A DNA stretch of 64,000 nucleotides from UBA7803 sp041395905 (GCA_041395905.1 JAWKZP010000017.1:1-64000), one strand, 5' to 3'. Shown: positions 24,612-33,828, numbered from the stretch's first letter. The notes: generated by a model not told the origin, from the letters alone. A program made the numbers and translations.

Positions 24612-25798
24612 TCAGCGCGCCAGACCGGATCGAAGCCGGCGGCCTCGAGCGCGTCGGCACGCCCGGCGAGCCACGCGGCCCGCGAAGCCTCCTCGGAGTC
24701 GAACGAGCGCGCCCTGTGCGCCTGCCACGCCTGCGCGAGCACGGCCTGGCGCTCCAGCAGGCGCTGGTTGTGCGCCTCGAACGCATCGCTCCACACCCCG
24801 GCGGCGCGCAGGTAACGCACCGCGCCCTCGTGGTATGGCACCACCCAGTCGAACAGCTGCCGATCCATGGCCCAGCCGATGGCTCCGGGATCGGAATCCT
24901 TGAAGTCGTCGTAATGCAGATGAATCGCCCGCGCCAAAGCGTAGACCTCGTCGGCGTCGGTGGAAGCCAGCGCGATGAGCAGCGGATAGGGATAGGTCGC
25001 ACCCTCATGGGGATCGGCCGCACTGATGCCGGCGCCGCGCGTCGCCAGATGCGGCGTGAAGTACGGCGCGACCCGGGTCAGTGCCGCCCAGCAGCGAGCG
25101 TCATCGTGGCGGGCCGGCGGCCAGAAGATCCCGCGCGGCGAGGCCTCGAGCTTGCGGGTCGGCCCCGACACGGTGGTGGCATAGGCGGCATCGATCTGGC
25201 CATTGACGATGCCCGTCCACATGGCCTCGTAGCCCGGAAACTCGACCCGCTCGACGTCGTCCCAGGTGAGCCCGCCGCAGGCGAGAAACGCCTCGGTGGA
25301 GACGTTCAGCGACGGCGCGCCGCGCACGAAGGGTACCCGTCGGCCTTTGAGCTGGCTGAACTCGGTGATGCCGGTGTCTGCCGCCACCGCCAGCGCCTGA
25401 TTGCTGTCACCGTTGGACAGCAGCACCAGGCGCACAGGCAGCGGTCCCCAGTCGGCACCGGCGAACTGAAACACGCCCTCCTGGGCGAAATAGGTGGCGA
25501 CACCGTTGGCGGAAAACTGCACCCGGCCCCGTACCAGCGGCAGCAGTCGGGAAACATCATTCTTGCCCGGAATCACCCGCAGGGTGACGCCGTAGCGATC
25601 CTTGAGCATCTTGCCGATGCCCACGGCCTGGTTGTAGCCTGTGGTACCGAGGTTGTACGCGCTCCAGGCCATGGTGCGCGGCAGCGTGGGCTCTGCCGCA
25701 TGAGCGGTACCGCACAGAACCATCAGACCCGCGAGCAGCACGCCACGAGGCCAGCCCGACACGCTGATGCGCCCTCCCCTGCCCGTCTGCTGCCCCAT
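24608..25798 (-). CDS. TAXI-family TRAP transporter solute receptor
   Basis: A 396-residue protein. The N-terminal hydrophobic segment (RGVLLAGLMVLCGTAHAAEP) is a signal peptide ending AHA-AE. LGTTGYNQAVGIGKMLKDRY opens the TAXI receptor domain, and PFVRGAPSLNVSTEAFLACG and VNGQIDAAYATTVSGPTRKL line the ligand cleft. Start ATG 25798 has GGGGA upstream. Periplasmic; delivers ligand to the fused permease encoded next. TAXI receptors often bind glutamate-like or other carboxylates, but the ligand cannot be read here. Confidence 0.92.
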   Translation of the reverse strand: MGQQTGRGGRISVSGWPRGVLLAGLMVLCGTAHAAEPTLPRTMAWSAYNLGTTGYNQAVGIGKMLKDRYGVTLRVIPGKNDVSRLLPLVRGRVQFSANGVATYFAQEGVFQFAGADWGPLPVRLVLLSNGDSNQALAVAADTGITEFSQLKGRRVPFVRGAPSLNVSTEAFLACGGLTWDDVERVEFPGYEAMWTGIVNGQIDAAYATTVSGPTRKLEASPRGIFWPPARHDDARCWAALTRVAPYFTPHLATRGAGISAADPHEGATYPYPLLIALASTDADEVYALARAIHLHYDDFKDSDPGAIGWAMDRQLFDWVVPYHEGAVRYLRAAGVWSDAFEAHNQRLLERQAVLAQAWQAHRARSFDSEEASRAAWLAGRADALEAAGFDPVWRAE

Positions 25799-25979
25799 GG
25801 TTTCCCCCGCTCGACTCTGAGCAACGCATTCTAGCCCAGCGCACCTCCCGGTTCGTCATGCCATGCGGCGTTGGGCAACCCGAATGGCGACCCGCGTGGG
25901 CGGCGTGTGCGTGACGCGGTGGCCAGCGACAACCCGCGGCGCTACTCTTGCCGCTTCGCGGCACCGGCAGGAGGCGACA

Positions 25980-27455
25980 ATGACCATCGTGGAGACCACC
26001 AGCGGCCCCATCGAAGGCCGGCAGAAGGACGGCGTGCTGCTGTTCGCCGGCGTGCCCTACGCGGCGGCGCCCACGGGCAACCTGCGCTTCAGAGCCGCGC
26101 AGCCGCACGAACCCTGGTCCGAGGTGCGCCCGGCCAAACGTTTCGGCGCAGCCGCACCACAGGTTCCCACGGGGGGACTCACGTCGAGCGCCGCGGTACG
26201 CTGGGACGAAGACTGCCTGACCCTGAACATCTCAACCCCGGCTGCCGACGACGCCCGGCGTCCCGTGCTGTTCTGGATTCACGGCGGCGGCTATCGCACC
26301 GGTCAGGGCGCCATCCCCTGGTACAGCGGCGCACGCTTCGCGCGCAATGGCAACCTGGTCGTGGTCAGCATCAACTACCGCCTGGGGGCCCTGGGCTTCA
26401 CCGACCTGTCCCATCTCGGACCCGAGTACGCGACCTCCGGCGTCAACGGCGTGCTCGACCAGTTGGTGGCGCTGCGCTGGGTGCACGACAACATCGCGCG
26501 GTTCGGCGGCGACCCGACCCGAGTCACCATTGCCGGTGAGTCCGCCGGCGCGTTCAGCGTATGCACCCTGCTCGCAAGCCCGCTGGCACGCGGGCTGTTC
26601 CGCGCGGCAATCCCCCAGAGCGGCGGAGCGCAGCACACGCTGCCCAAGGCTGCCGGCGAGCTGATCGCAGAACGCTTCATGGACGCGCTGGGCGCCCGCA
26701 GCGCCGAAGCGCTCGAGGCCCTGGAAGTTCAGGCCATTCTCGACGCGCAGAGTCGCATCAGCACCGAGATCGGCGAAGGCGCGGGAACCCTCAAGACCTA
26801 TGGGGTACCGGTTGCTCCGTTCTATCCGGTAGAAGGCAACGAGGTGGTACCGCAGACGCCCCTCGCAGCCATCGAAGCGGGCGCGTCCAACGGCGTCGCG
26901 GTGCTCACGGGGACCAATCGCCACGAGACCACCCTGTGGGGCTATGGCGACGTCACCGAGGAGCGTCTGGAACGCTTCGCCGAAGCCTACGGCGCGACCT
27001 CGACTCTGGACGTCTACCGGCGCACCCGCCCCCATGCAACGCCTGACGATCTGATGATCGCCCTGACCACGGACCACATGTTCCGCATTCCGGCCATCCG
27101 CCTGCTCGAGGCCCGAATCGCCGCGGACCCGGAGAGCGCCAGCTGGATGTACTGGTTCTGCTGGGAATCGCGCGCGTTCGAAGGGCGCCTGGGGGCGACC
27201 CACGCCCTGGAGATTCCGTTCGCGTTCGACAATCTCGACAAGCCGGGGGTGGACGTGTTCATCGGCCCCGGCGAGCGCCCGCAGATGGTGGCCGACGCCA
27301 TGCACCAGGCCTGGATCCGGTTCATCAATGATCTCGAGCCCGGCTGGGCACCCTACGATACGGCACAGCGTCCGACCATGCGCTTCGATTCCACTACCGA
27401 GCTGGTGCTGGATCCGGACGGCGAGGAGCGCGCCGCCTGGACCGGCTTGCGCTGA
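25980..27455 (+). CDS. Type B carboxylesterase
   Basis: A 491-residue protein from ATG 25980 with AGGAGGCG upstream. LLFAGVPYAAAPTGNLRF, EDCLTLNISTP and FWIHGGGYRTGQG (oxyanion hole) are the classic type B carboxylesterase blocks. The nucleophile is Ser in TIAGESAGAFSV, and the catalytic His is probably in the GATHALEIPF segment. No signal peptide, so cytoplasmic. It hydrolyses carboxylic esters of unknown type. It is followed 34 nt later by an aldo/keto reductase gene, likely one operon. Confidence 0.92.
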   Translation: MTIVETTSGPIEGRQKDGVLLFAGVPYAAAPTGNLRFRAAQPHEPWSEVRPAKRFGAAAPQVPTGGLTSSAAVRWDEDCLTLNISTPAADDARRPVLFWIHGGGYRTGQGAIPWYSGARFARNGNLVVVSINYRLGALGFTDLSHLGPEYATSGVNGVLDQLVALRWVHDNIARFGGDPTRVTIAGESAGAFSVCTLLASPLARGLFRAAIPQSGGAQHTLPKAAGELIAERFMDALGARSAEALEALEVQAILDAQSRISTEIGEGAGTLKTYGVPVAPFYPVEGNEVVPQTPLAAIEAGASNGVAVLTGTNRHETTLWGYGDVTEERLERFAEAYGATSTLDVYRRTRPHATPDDLMIALTTDHMFRIPAIRLLEARIAADPESASWMYWFCWESRAFEGRLGATHALEIPFAFDNLDKPGVDVFIGPGERPQMVADAMHQAWIRFINDLEPGWAPYDTAQRPTMRFDSTTELVLDPDGEERAAWTGLR

Positions 27456-27489
27456 GCACGGGCGCCGCACACGTAACAGGAGAACCAAC

Positions 27490-28497
27490 GTGGAAATCCG
27501 GCAGCTGGGCCGCAGCGGGCTGAGGGTACCGAACCTGTGCCTGGGCACCATGACCTTCGGTCTTCAGGTGGATGCGGAGCGCAGCGAGCGCATTCTCGAT
27601 GTCGCGTTCGAGCGTGATCTGACCTTTCTCGACACGGCGGATGCCTACCCGCTGGGAGGGGGTCTGGATACCGTCGGCGAAACCGAGCGAATCATCGGCA
27701 CCTGGATGCAGACCCGGGGCAATCGCGACCGGCTGATCCTCGCCACCAAGTGCTGGGCACCCACGCGCCGCGGGCCCAACAGCTATGGCCTGTCGCGCCA
27801 GCACATCGTCGAGGCCGTGGAAGAGAGTCTCAGGCGGCTGCAGACGGATTATCTGGATCTGTACCAGGCCCATGCCTTCGACCCCAACGTACCCATCGAT
27901 GAGACGCTGCGCGCGTTCGACGATCTGGTGCGCTCCGGCAAGGTCCGCTACGTAGGCTGTTCGAACTATCCGGCCTGGCGCCTCGCCCAGGCTCTGGCGG
28001 CCGCGGACCGGCTGAACCTGACGCGCTACGCCTCGGTCCAGCCGCGCTACAACCTGCTGTACCGGGACATCGAAACCGAACTGCTGCCGCTGTGCCGCGC
28101 AGAAGGGCTCGGCGTGCTGGTGTACAACCCCATTGCCGGCGGGCTGCTGTCCGGCAAGTACCGCCCCGGGCAGACCCCCCAGAGCGATACGCGCTTCACC
28201 CTGGGCACCGCAGCGCAGCGCTACCAGCAGCGCTACTGGGACGACACCCAGCTGGAGGCCGCAAGCGCCCTGCAGATGCTGGCCGAGCAGCGCCACCTCA
28301 GCCTCGTGAGCGTAGCGGTCGCCTGGGTGGTACAGCAGCAGGGCGTAACCTCCGCCATCATCGGCGCCAGCCGCCCCGAGCAGCTCGATGCCCATCTGGC
28401 CGCGCTGCACGTCGAGTTCGACGAGGAACTGCGCGACGCCTGCGACGCCGTCTGGTGGCGCCTGCCGCGACGGCCCACGCTTGAGGGCTACCGCTGA
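27490..28497 (+). CDS. Aldo/keto reductase
   Basis: A 335-residue protein starting at GTG 27490, with AGGAG 9 nt upstream. LGRSGLRVPNLCLGTMTFGL opens the barrel. The tetrad is visible as Asp in FLDTADAYPLGG, Tyr in that same segment, Lys in ILATKCWAP and His in LYQAHAFDP. IIGASRPEQLDAHLAA near the end contacts NADPH. It reduces aldehydes or ketones or the reverse with NADP(H). Probable operon partner of the esterase and mobA. Substrate unknown. Confidence 0.9.
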   Translation: MEIRQLGRSGLRVPNLCLGTMTFGLQVDAERSERILDVAFERDLTFLDTADAYPLGGGLDTVGETERIIGTWMQTRGNRDRLILATKCWAPTRRGPNSYGLSRQHIVEAVEESLRRLQTDYLDLYQAHAFDPNVPIDETLRAFDDLVRSGKVRYVGCSNYPAWRLAQALAAADRLNLTRYASVQPRYNLLYRDIETELLPLCRAEGLGVLVYNPIAGGLLSGKYRPGQTPQSDTRFTLGTAAQRYQQRYWDDTQLEAASALQMLAEQRHLSLVSVAVAWVVQQQGVTSAIIGASRPEQLDAHLAALHVEFDEELRDACDAVWWRLPRRPTLEGYR

Positions 28498-28520
28498 CCT
28501 CCGCGGTCAGTGCCGGCGTC

Positions 28521-29084
28521 GTGCGCCAGCGTGTCACGGCGGTGGTGCTTTGCGGCGGCCGCGGCACGCGACTGGGCGGCGCGGACAAGCCGCTGCTCGC
28601 CTGGCGCGGAAGGCCACTGGTGGAGCATGTGGTCACGGCGCTGACGCCGCAGGTCGAACAGCTGCTGATCAGCGCCAATCGCAACCCGGATCAGTACCGG
28701 CGCTACGCGCCGGTCGTCACGGACCGGGAGCCAGGATACGCGGGCCCACTGGCGGGCATCGACGCGGCCCTCGCAGTCATCGACAGCGGGTTTCTGCTGG
28801 TGTGTCCGGGCGACGCGCCGCGCGTACCGCCGGATCTCGCCGCGCGCCTCGGCGCCGGCCTCGAGGAGTGCAACGCCGAAGCCGCGGTGGCTCACGACGG
28901 CACCCGCCGCCAGCCGCTGCACCTGCTGCTTGCAGGTACCACCGCGAAAGCGCTGCGCGACTACCTCGCCGCAGGCGGGCGCAGCGTCGCCGGCTGGCTG
29001 GAGCGGATTCGAACGGCGGACGTCGACTTCGCCGATTCGGCTCCGGCGTTCGTGAGCCTCAACACCTGGGATCAGTTCGACTGA
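28521..29084 (+). CDS. mobA: Molybdenum cofactor guanylyltransferase
   Basis: A 187-residue protein from GTG 28521. LCGGRGTRLGGADKPLLAWR is the nucleotide-binding signature and PGYAGPLAGIDAAL the second GTP-contact loop. CPGDAPRVPPDL carries the Mg-binding Asp. Length matches the family. It links GMP to Mo-molybdopterin to form the bis-MGD precursor needed by DMSO-reductase-type enzymes, which include many formate dehydrogenases. It follows the aldo/keto reductase by 23 nt; mobB is not adjacent. Confidence 0.93.
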   Translation: MRQRVTAVVLCGGRGTRLGGADKPLLAWRGRPLVEHVVTALTPQVEQLLISANRNPDQYRRYAPVVTDREPGYAGPLAGIDAALAVIDSGFLLVCPGDAPRVPPDLAARLGAGLEECNAEAAVAHDGTRRQPLHLLLAGTTAKALRDYLAAGGRSVAGWLERIRTADVDFADSAPAFVSLNTWDQFD

Positions 29085-29099
29085 GAGCCGAAGGTCCCG

Positions 29100-30098
29100 T
29101 CACTCGTCAAGGCTCAACCACAAGCGCAGCAGATGCCGCGGCCGTTCCGGATCGTCCGTGTAGGCGGTACGCGCGTGGGCGATGCAGTGGTTGGACAGAA
29201 ACTGCATGTCGCCGGCTTCGAGCCACATATCCAGATGCACGGCCGGGTCGGCCGCAACGCGATCGTAGAAATCCAGCACCGCACGCTCGTCATCCGACAA
29301 TGCCCCGCCCGCAAGCCGCTCCACCGAGCGCATGTACTCGCTGTGATAGAAGGTGCGCAGCGTGCCGTCCGCGTAGGCGCAGGGCGCGATCAGGCTGAAG
29401 GGCGGGCTGCCCGGGCGATGCTCACCGCGGCCGTCGAGCTTGAACGGCTCGAACAGGCGCGGCGTCAGGTCGGGCCGCTCGGCCAGCAGCTGGTTGAACA
29501 GCGTTACCGTGCTGACGATACGGCTCTGACCGCCCGTGCGCGCCGGCTGCAGACACAGCAGCCCCACGACGTCGGCGGCATCACAGTGAAAATCGATGTT
29601 GGCGCTGGTGCGGTAGAGCCGCACGAACGGGTCACTGCCGGCTTCGCCGTAGTCGGTGACGTGGCCGAGCAGCTCCTGCTGCGGATTCTGGGCGCCCGGG
29701 AGGCCGAGGTGATGACCAATGCCCCAGAAGGCGAGCGCGGCGTCATCCGCCGACCAGGCGGCGACCGGCAGCCCGCGCACCACCATGAATCCGCAACCGC
29801 GCTCGATCTCTGCACGCCAGCCCGCAATCCGGGCGGACAGGTCAGGGAGCGGAAACCGTGCACGCGTGACCTCCTCGAGCGTCAGGCCGGCGCGCCGCAC
29901 CTGTTCCATGGCACGCTCGAGCGCGTCGACGTCCCCGGCGTCCAGGGTGCTCTGCCAGCGCTTGGGCCGGATCCGCAACTGTGCCCCGAGCCAGGCGGCC
30001 GGGCCGCCGAGCGGCGCGTCCGGCACCGCGCTGTGCGGACGCGTGAAGTAGCGGCGCGTCTGCGCGGCAAAACTGTGGTAGCTGCGCGCCGGCCCCAT
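29100..30098 (-). CDS. TauD/TfdA-family Fe(II)/2-oxoglutarate dioxygenase
   Basis: A 332-residue protein. The iron triad is visible: His and Asp in NIDFHCDAADVVGLL and the distal His in SNHCIAHARTAYTDD. RHLLRLWLSLDE at the C-terminus contains the Arg that binds the 2-oxoglutarate carboxylate. CGFMVVRGLPVAAWSADDAA is the usual N-terminal block. Such enzymes hydroxylate a wide range of small molecules. It lies between convergent mobA and bfr on its own strand; substrate cannot be inferred. Confidence 0.85.
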   Translation of the reverse strand: MGPARSYHSFAAQTRRYFTRPHSAVPDAPLGGPAAWLGAQLRIRPKRWQSTLDAGDVDALERAMEQVRRAGLTLEEVTRARFPLPDLSARIAGWRAEIERGCGFMVVRGLPVAAWSADDAALAFWGIGHHLGLPGAQNPQQELLGHVTDYGEAGSDPFVRLYRTSANIDFHCDAADVVGLLCLQPARTGGQSRIVSTVTLFNQLLAERPDLTPRLFEPFKLDGRGEHRPGSPPFSLIAPCAYADGTLRTFYHSEYMRSVERLAGGALSDDERAVLDFYDRVAADPAVHLDMWLEAGDMQFLSNHCIAHARTAYTDDPERPRHLLRLWLSLDE

Positions 30099-30117
30099 CA
30101 GAGGGCCCCGGCGCGGG

Positions 30118-30591
30118 TCACGAGCACATCTGCGACTGCTGATAGTTTTCGATCCCGACCTTTTCTATCAGTCCGATCTGGGTCTCGAGCCAGTCGATGT
30201 GCTCCTCTTCCGAGCTCAGGATCTCGCGGAACAGAGTGCGGCTGACGAAGTCGCCGACCGACTCGCAATGGGCGATGGCTTCGCGCAGCACGGGCACGGC
30301 CTCGAGCTCCAGACGCAGATCACACTCGATCATTTCCCGCGTGTTCTGACCAACGTAGAGCTTCCCCAGATCCTGAAGGTTCGGCAGCCCCTCGAGGAAC
30401 AGAATGCGTTCCATCAGCGCGTCGGCGTGCTTCATCTCGTCGATGGATTCCTCGCGCTCGTGCTCGGCAAGGCGGCAGAGCCCGGCGTCCTGATACATCT
30501 TGGCATGCAGGAAGTACTGGTTGATGGCGGTGAGCTCGTTCTTGAGCACCTGATTGAGATAGGTGATGACCTTCGGGTCGAGTGATTTCAT
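30118..30591 (-). CDS. bfr: Bacterioferritin
   Basis: A 157-residue four-helix protein, family-typical length. Ferroxidase ligands are visible in NELTAINQYFLHAKM, EREESIDEMKHADALMERIL and SSEEEHIDWLETQ, and Met52 (IDEMKHADALMER) is the heme ligand. AGGACAC lies before ATG 30591. It stores iron as a 24-mer with heme at dimer interfaces. Divergent from bfd, which encodes its partner for iron release. An AT-rich control region lies between. Confidence 0.95.
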   Translation of the reverse strand: MKSLDPKVITYLNQVLKNELTAINQYFLHAKMYQDAGLCRLAEHEREESIDEMKHADALMERILFLEGLPNLQDLGKLYVGQNTREMIECDLRLELEAVPVLREAIAHCESVGDFVSRTLFREILSSEEEHIDWLETQIGLIEKVGIENYQQSQMCS

Positions 30592-30732
30592 GGCTGTGTC
30601 CTGTTTCGACTTACCTCAGCATGCCGAAGCATCGCCGAGATTACAAATGTAACCTGATGATTTTAAATGCGTTTATGTCTGAATCCGAGAATCCACATCA
30701 ACCCGCAGGAATAACGTTTCCTATTTGCAATC

Positions 30733-30751
30733 GCGAATGATTTGCATTTAA
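30733..30751. promoter_or_regulatory. Possible Fur box between bfr and bfd
   Basis: GCGAATGATTTGCATTTAA matches 11 of 19 positions of the E. coli Fur consensus, centred on AATGATTTGCATT. It lies 33 nt before the bfd start in the 192-nt divergent gap (30592-30783), which is much more AT-rich than its surroundings. Iron control of bfd is expected from other bacteria. The match is modest, so this is a candidate only. Confidence 0.4.
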
Positions 30752-30783
30752 ATACGCGAATCCGAAACGGGGCGCTGCTGATA

Positions 30784-30969
30784 ATGTACGTCTGTCTGTG
30801 CAAAGCTGTCACCGACCATGAGATTGCGGAAGCCGTCGACGGCGGCATCAGCGACCTGGAGAGCCTCGAGCATCATAGCGGGGTGGGCACCGGTTGCGGC
30901 TGCTGCCGCGAGTTCGCCCAGCAGATCATCGACGCCCGCCTGGCGGAACGCACCAGCTACGCAGCCTGA
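30784..30969 (+). CDS. bfd: Bacterioferritin-associated ferredoxin
   Basis: A 61-residue protein from ATG 30784. The four cluster Cys are in VCLCKAV and GTGCGCCREF, the Bfd [2Fe-2S] pattern; TDHEIAEAVDGG lies between. It binds bacterioferritin and passes electrons to the heme so stored ferric iron can be released. It diverges from bfr and converges with the MaoC-type gene, whose stop is 7 nt away. Confidence 0.93.
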   Translation: MYVCLCKAVTDHEIAEAVDGGISDLESLEHHSGVGTGCGCCREFAQQIIDARLAERTSYAA

Positions 30970-30976
30970 CCGCATC

Positions 30977-31495
30977 TCAGTAATCAACCAGGTCGTCCAC
31001 GGCGTGGCCGCGCTTCGGAATGAGCATGGCCCGCTCGAAGCTGATCACCTCACTGCCATCCTGCTTCAGCCCCCGCGTGCGGATCCGCACGATGCCCTGA
31101 TGGGGCCGTGACCTGGATTCGCGAATCTCCAGGACTTCCGACTCGGCGTAGAGCGTATCACCGATGAACACCGGGCCGGTCAGACGCACGTCGGTCCAGC
31201 CGAGGTTGGCGATGGTTTTCTGGCTCACGTCGGAAACCGACATCCCGGTTACCAGCGACAGCGTGAGACAGGAGTTCACCAGCACCTGCCCAAACTCACT
31301 CCTGGCGCCGTACTCGCGATCGAAGTGCAGCGGGTGCTGGTTCATGGTCAGCAGCGTGAACCAGGTGTTGTCGGTCTCGGTTATGGTTCGCCCCGGGCGG
31401 TGCTCGTAAACGGCTCCGACCTCGAAGTCCTCCAGATAGCGCCCGTAGGATTCCCGATAGCGCCGGTCGCCAACGGGTTTCGCTTCTGCAACCAT
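30977..31495 (-). CDS. MaoC-family (hotdog) dehydratase
   Basis: A 172-residue protein from ATG 31495, with AGGACATC upstream. FEVGAVYEHRPGRTITETDN opens the fold. The hydratase Asp/His motif is visible as TMNQHPLHFDREYG, preceded by NTWFTLLT, and the lid region is GQVLVNSCLTLSLVTGMSVS. Family enzymes hydrate enoyl-CoA substrates such as mesaconyl-CoA or crotonyl-CoA. Single hotdog domain. Neighbours give no pathway; an enoyl-CoA hydratase gene lies 1.4 kb away. Confidence 0.88.
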   Translation of the reverse strand: MVAEAKPVGDRRYRESYGRYLEDFEVGAVYEHRPGRTITETDNTWFTLLTMNQHPLHFDREYGARSEFGQVLVNSCLTLSLVTGMSVSDVSQKTIANLGWTDVRLTGPVFIGDTLYAESEVLEIRESRSRPHQGIVRIRTRGLKQDGSEVISFERAMLIPKRGHAVDDLVDY

Positions 31496-31556
31496 GATGT
31501 CCTCCTGTGCCGATTGGCGCATGATACCCAAGCCGACAGCACAGCGGAGCGCCGCC

Positions 31557-31976
31557 ATGAACCAGCCAGCACCCGGGTTCAGCAACCATCCGAACTACCG
31601 CGTAGACATCGCGCCGGCCGACGCGCGCCTGCGCATCCTGGTCGGCGGCCAGGCGATCGCCGATACCAGGGAGGCACTGCTGGTCACGGAGACCCGCCAC
31701 CGCCCGGTGTGGTACCTGCCCATGGCTGACGTCGACGCTGGCGTGATTCGCGCGACGGAAACCTCCACCTACTGTCCGTTCAAAGGCCACGCCAGCTACT
31801 GGACCGTGCAGGTGGGCGATCAGGTTCTGGAGGACGTGCTCTGGGGTTACCAGGACCCCTATCAGGAGTGCGAGCCGTTGCGCGGCTACGTGTCGTTCTA
31901 CACCGATCGCGTGCTGCTCGAGATCGACGGCGTGTCGCACAGCGGCCCGGATTCGGGACCGGGCCGGACGCGTTGA
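31557..31976 (+). CDS. DUF427-family protein
   Basis: A 139-residue protein from ATG 31557, the best start after a frame open from 31494. VLVGGQAIADTREAL-like opening (RILVGGQAIADTREALLVTE), RHRPVWYLPMADVD, STYCPFKGHASYWTVQ and GYVSFYTDRVLLEID are the characteristic DUF427 blocks. The family is a compact beta-rich fold of unknown activity. It is divergent from the MaoC-type gene with a 61-nt gap. Confidence 0.88.
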   Translation: MNQPAPGFSNHPNYRVDIAPADARLRILVGGQAIADTREALLVTETRHRPVWYLPMADVDAGVIRATETSTYCPFKGHASYWTVQVGDQVLEDVLWGYQDPYQECEPLRGYVSFYTDRVLLEIDGVSHSGPDSGPGRTR

Positions 31977-32036
31977 CAGCGCCGGCGCGCGCGCTATCTT
32001 TCGCTCATGGCGTCCTGGCAGCGGAGTCCGCTCGTC

Positions 32037-32549
32037 ATGCAACATCGGTTGAACCGACTGATCTTCTTCACGTTCTGCGCGTTCGCGCTGGCCTCCCTCA
32101 CCCCGCGCGCGCGCGCGGACGGCCCGGTCATCGATCGCGTGATCATCGACAAGACCAAGCGCACGCTGATGCTGCTCAACGGCTCCGAGACCGTGCGCAG
32201 CTACCGCGTGGCGCTGGGGGGCGAGCCCAGCGGCCCCAAGCGCCGCGAAGGTGATCAGCGCACGCCCGAAGGGACCTACACCATCGATGCCCGCAATCCG
32301 GAGAGCGACTTCTTTCTGTCGCTGCGCATTTCCTACCCCAATGAGCAGGATCAGGCCCGCGCGCGCGCGGCCGGCTACAAGCCGGGCGGACAGATCATGA
32401 TTCACGGGTTGCCCAACGGCCTGGGATGGATGGGCTCGCGCTATATGGGCCGCGACTGGACGGACGGCTGCATAGCCGTCACCAACAGCGAGATGCTGGA
32501 AATCTGGCGACTGGTGGACGTCGGCACGCCGGTGGAGATCCGGCCCTGA
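32037..32549 (+). CDS. L,D-transpeptidase (YkuD domain), exported
   Basis: A 170-residue protein from ATG 32037, chosen because GGAG precedes it; ATG 32007 would add ten residues. A signal peptide (RLIFFTFCAFALASLTPRAR, ending ARA) is followed by a single YkuD domain. IMIHGLPNGLG and DWTDGCIAVTNSEM hold the catalytic His and Cys; the usual Ser before Gly-Cys is Asp here. Such enzymes form 3-3 peptidoglycan crosslinks or attach lipoprotein, or cleave such bonds as YafK/DpaA does. No LysM domain. Periplasmic. Confidence 0.88.
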   Translation: MQHRLNRLIFFTFCAFALASLTPRARADGPVIDRVIIDKTKRTLMLLNGSETVRSYRVALGGEPSGPKRREGDQRTPEGTYTIDARNPESDFFLSLRISYPNEQDQARARAAGYKPGGQIMIHGLPNGLGWMGSRYMGRDWTDGCIAVTNSEMLEIWRLVDVGTPVEIRP

Positions 32550-32641
32550 GCGGGTATCGCCGGCCGGCGCCGACGCGCCTCTGACGCACCTCCAACGAAA
32601 GAGCAGCGCCACGAGCCGAACCAGGGTCTCGAGGAAGGGAC

Positions 32642-32718
32642 TGGTGGGTGCGCGCAGATTCGAACTGCGGACCTCTGCCGTGTGAAGGCAGCACTCTAAC
32701 CAACTGAGCTACGCACCC
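32642..32718 (-). tRNA. tRNA-Val (anticodon CAC), encoded CCA
   Basis: On the minus strand: acceptor GGGTGCG/CGCACCC, D-arm GCTCAGTTGGTTAGAGT, anticodon stem CTGCC/GGCAG with loop TTCACAC (anticodon CAC, codon GUG), T-loop TTCGAAT, discriminator A and encoded CCA at 32642-32644. A complete 77-nt gene with no sign of an insertion at its 3' end. Confidence 0.96.
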
Positions 32719-32871
32719 GCGGCCGCGAAGCATACCACTACCCCCGCCGACGCTGAAGCACGGCCGGCGCACAAATACCGTCCCCGCGGAGCCGCCACGG
32801 AACCCGCTGGAACCGCCTCCGGCGACGCCGAGCGGTTCCAGCGCGCACCGGCGTGGTGCCTGCGCCCTGGG

Positions 32872-33657
32872 TCAGCGGCCGACGTAGACCGGCGTGCGCT
32901 TCTCCAGAAACGCCTGCACGCCTTCCTTGGAGTCCTCGGTCTGGCGCAGCCGGGTGATCTGCTCGATGGCCCAGCGCCCGACGTCGCGCCAGTCCGGTTC
33001 CAGCGTGCGCCGCAGGCCCGCTTTCAGCGCCTGCACGGCCAGCGGCGGATTGCCGGCGATCTTGCGGGCGATGCCCATGGCCGTGGGCATCAGCTCGTCA
33101 TGTGGAACGACACGCGAAACCAGGCCGATCTCTTTCGCGGTCGCCGCATCGATCAGATCGCCCGTAAACAGCAGCTCGGCCGCGCGCTCGCGACCGACGA
33201 GCTGCGCCAGGCGGCCCAGCCCCGGGGCATCGCAGCACAGGCCACGGACAACGAACAGCTCGGCAAACTTGGCATTTTCGGAGGCGACCCGGATGTCTGC
33301 CATCAGCGCCAGCTCCATGCCCCAGCCAACGGCGGCGCCGTTCACGGCCGCTATCACCGGGATGTCGGTGTAGAGGAGCGCGTCCGCGGCAGGTGTCAGC
33401 CCGCCCGTATTGCGGGATCGATCGCGGAACTCTGCCGGTGCCGGCGCACTGCTGCCGAGGATCTGCTTGACGTCGTCGCCGGCGCAGAACGCCCGGCCCT
33501 CTCCGGTGATCACCAGCGCGCGGGCGCTGCTGCCGCGTACCGCATCTTCGAGCTCCGCATAGAGCTGGTAGTTCAGCGAGTTCATGGCTTCCGGTCGCGT
33601 CAGCGTGATCACGCCCACGTGATCCTGCTCCTCGTAACGCATTACCTGTTCGGACAT
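32872..33657 (-). CDS. Enoyl-CoA hydratase/isomerase (crotonase family)
   Basis: A 261-residue protein from ATG 33657; the frame stays open far upstream but that part is antisense to the symporter. ARALVITGEGRAFCAGDDVK forms the first oxyanion loop and IPVIAAVNGAAVGWGMELAL the second. LLFTGDLIDAATAKEIGLVS and QAFLEKRTPVY complete the fold. The catalytic-Glu position in the GLCCDAPGLGRLAQLVG segment is unclear (Asp rather than Glu), so hydratase versus another crotonase activity is open. Confidence 0.9.
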   Translation of the reverse strand: MSEQVMRYEEQDHVGVITLTRPEAMNSLNYQLYAELEDAVRGSSARALVITGEGRAFCAGDDVKQILGSSAPAPAEFRDRSRNTGGLTPAADALLYTDIPVIAAVNGAAVGWGMELALMADIRVASENAKFAELFVVRGLCCDAPGLGRLAQLVGRERAAELLFTGDLIDAATAKEIGLVSRVVPHDELMPTAMGIARKIAGNPPLAVQALKAGLRRTLEPDWRDVGRWAIEQITRLRQTEDSKEGVQAFLEKRTPVYVGR

Positions 33658-33828
33658 CGGCTGCTCCCCTGACTTCTGTTCCGCCATAGTACTGACAGCG
33701 CCCCCCGACTGGCGAGTACGGGTACCGGCTGGCCTGCTTACCGGGATGCGGCGCGCGCGAGGCTGCACCGAAAACGCCGCCTGCGCCGGCTCCTGAGAAG
33801 CGCACTCTTGCGGTAAGCTGCCGGCCCC

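Noticed and set aside
22585..25023. 812-codon minus-strand frame
   Set aside because: Arg/Gly/Ala-rich shadow of the TRAP permease and receptor genes, which explain the region in another frame.
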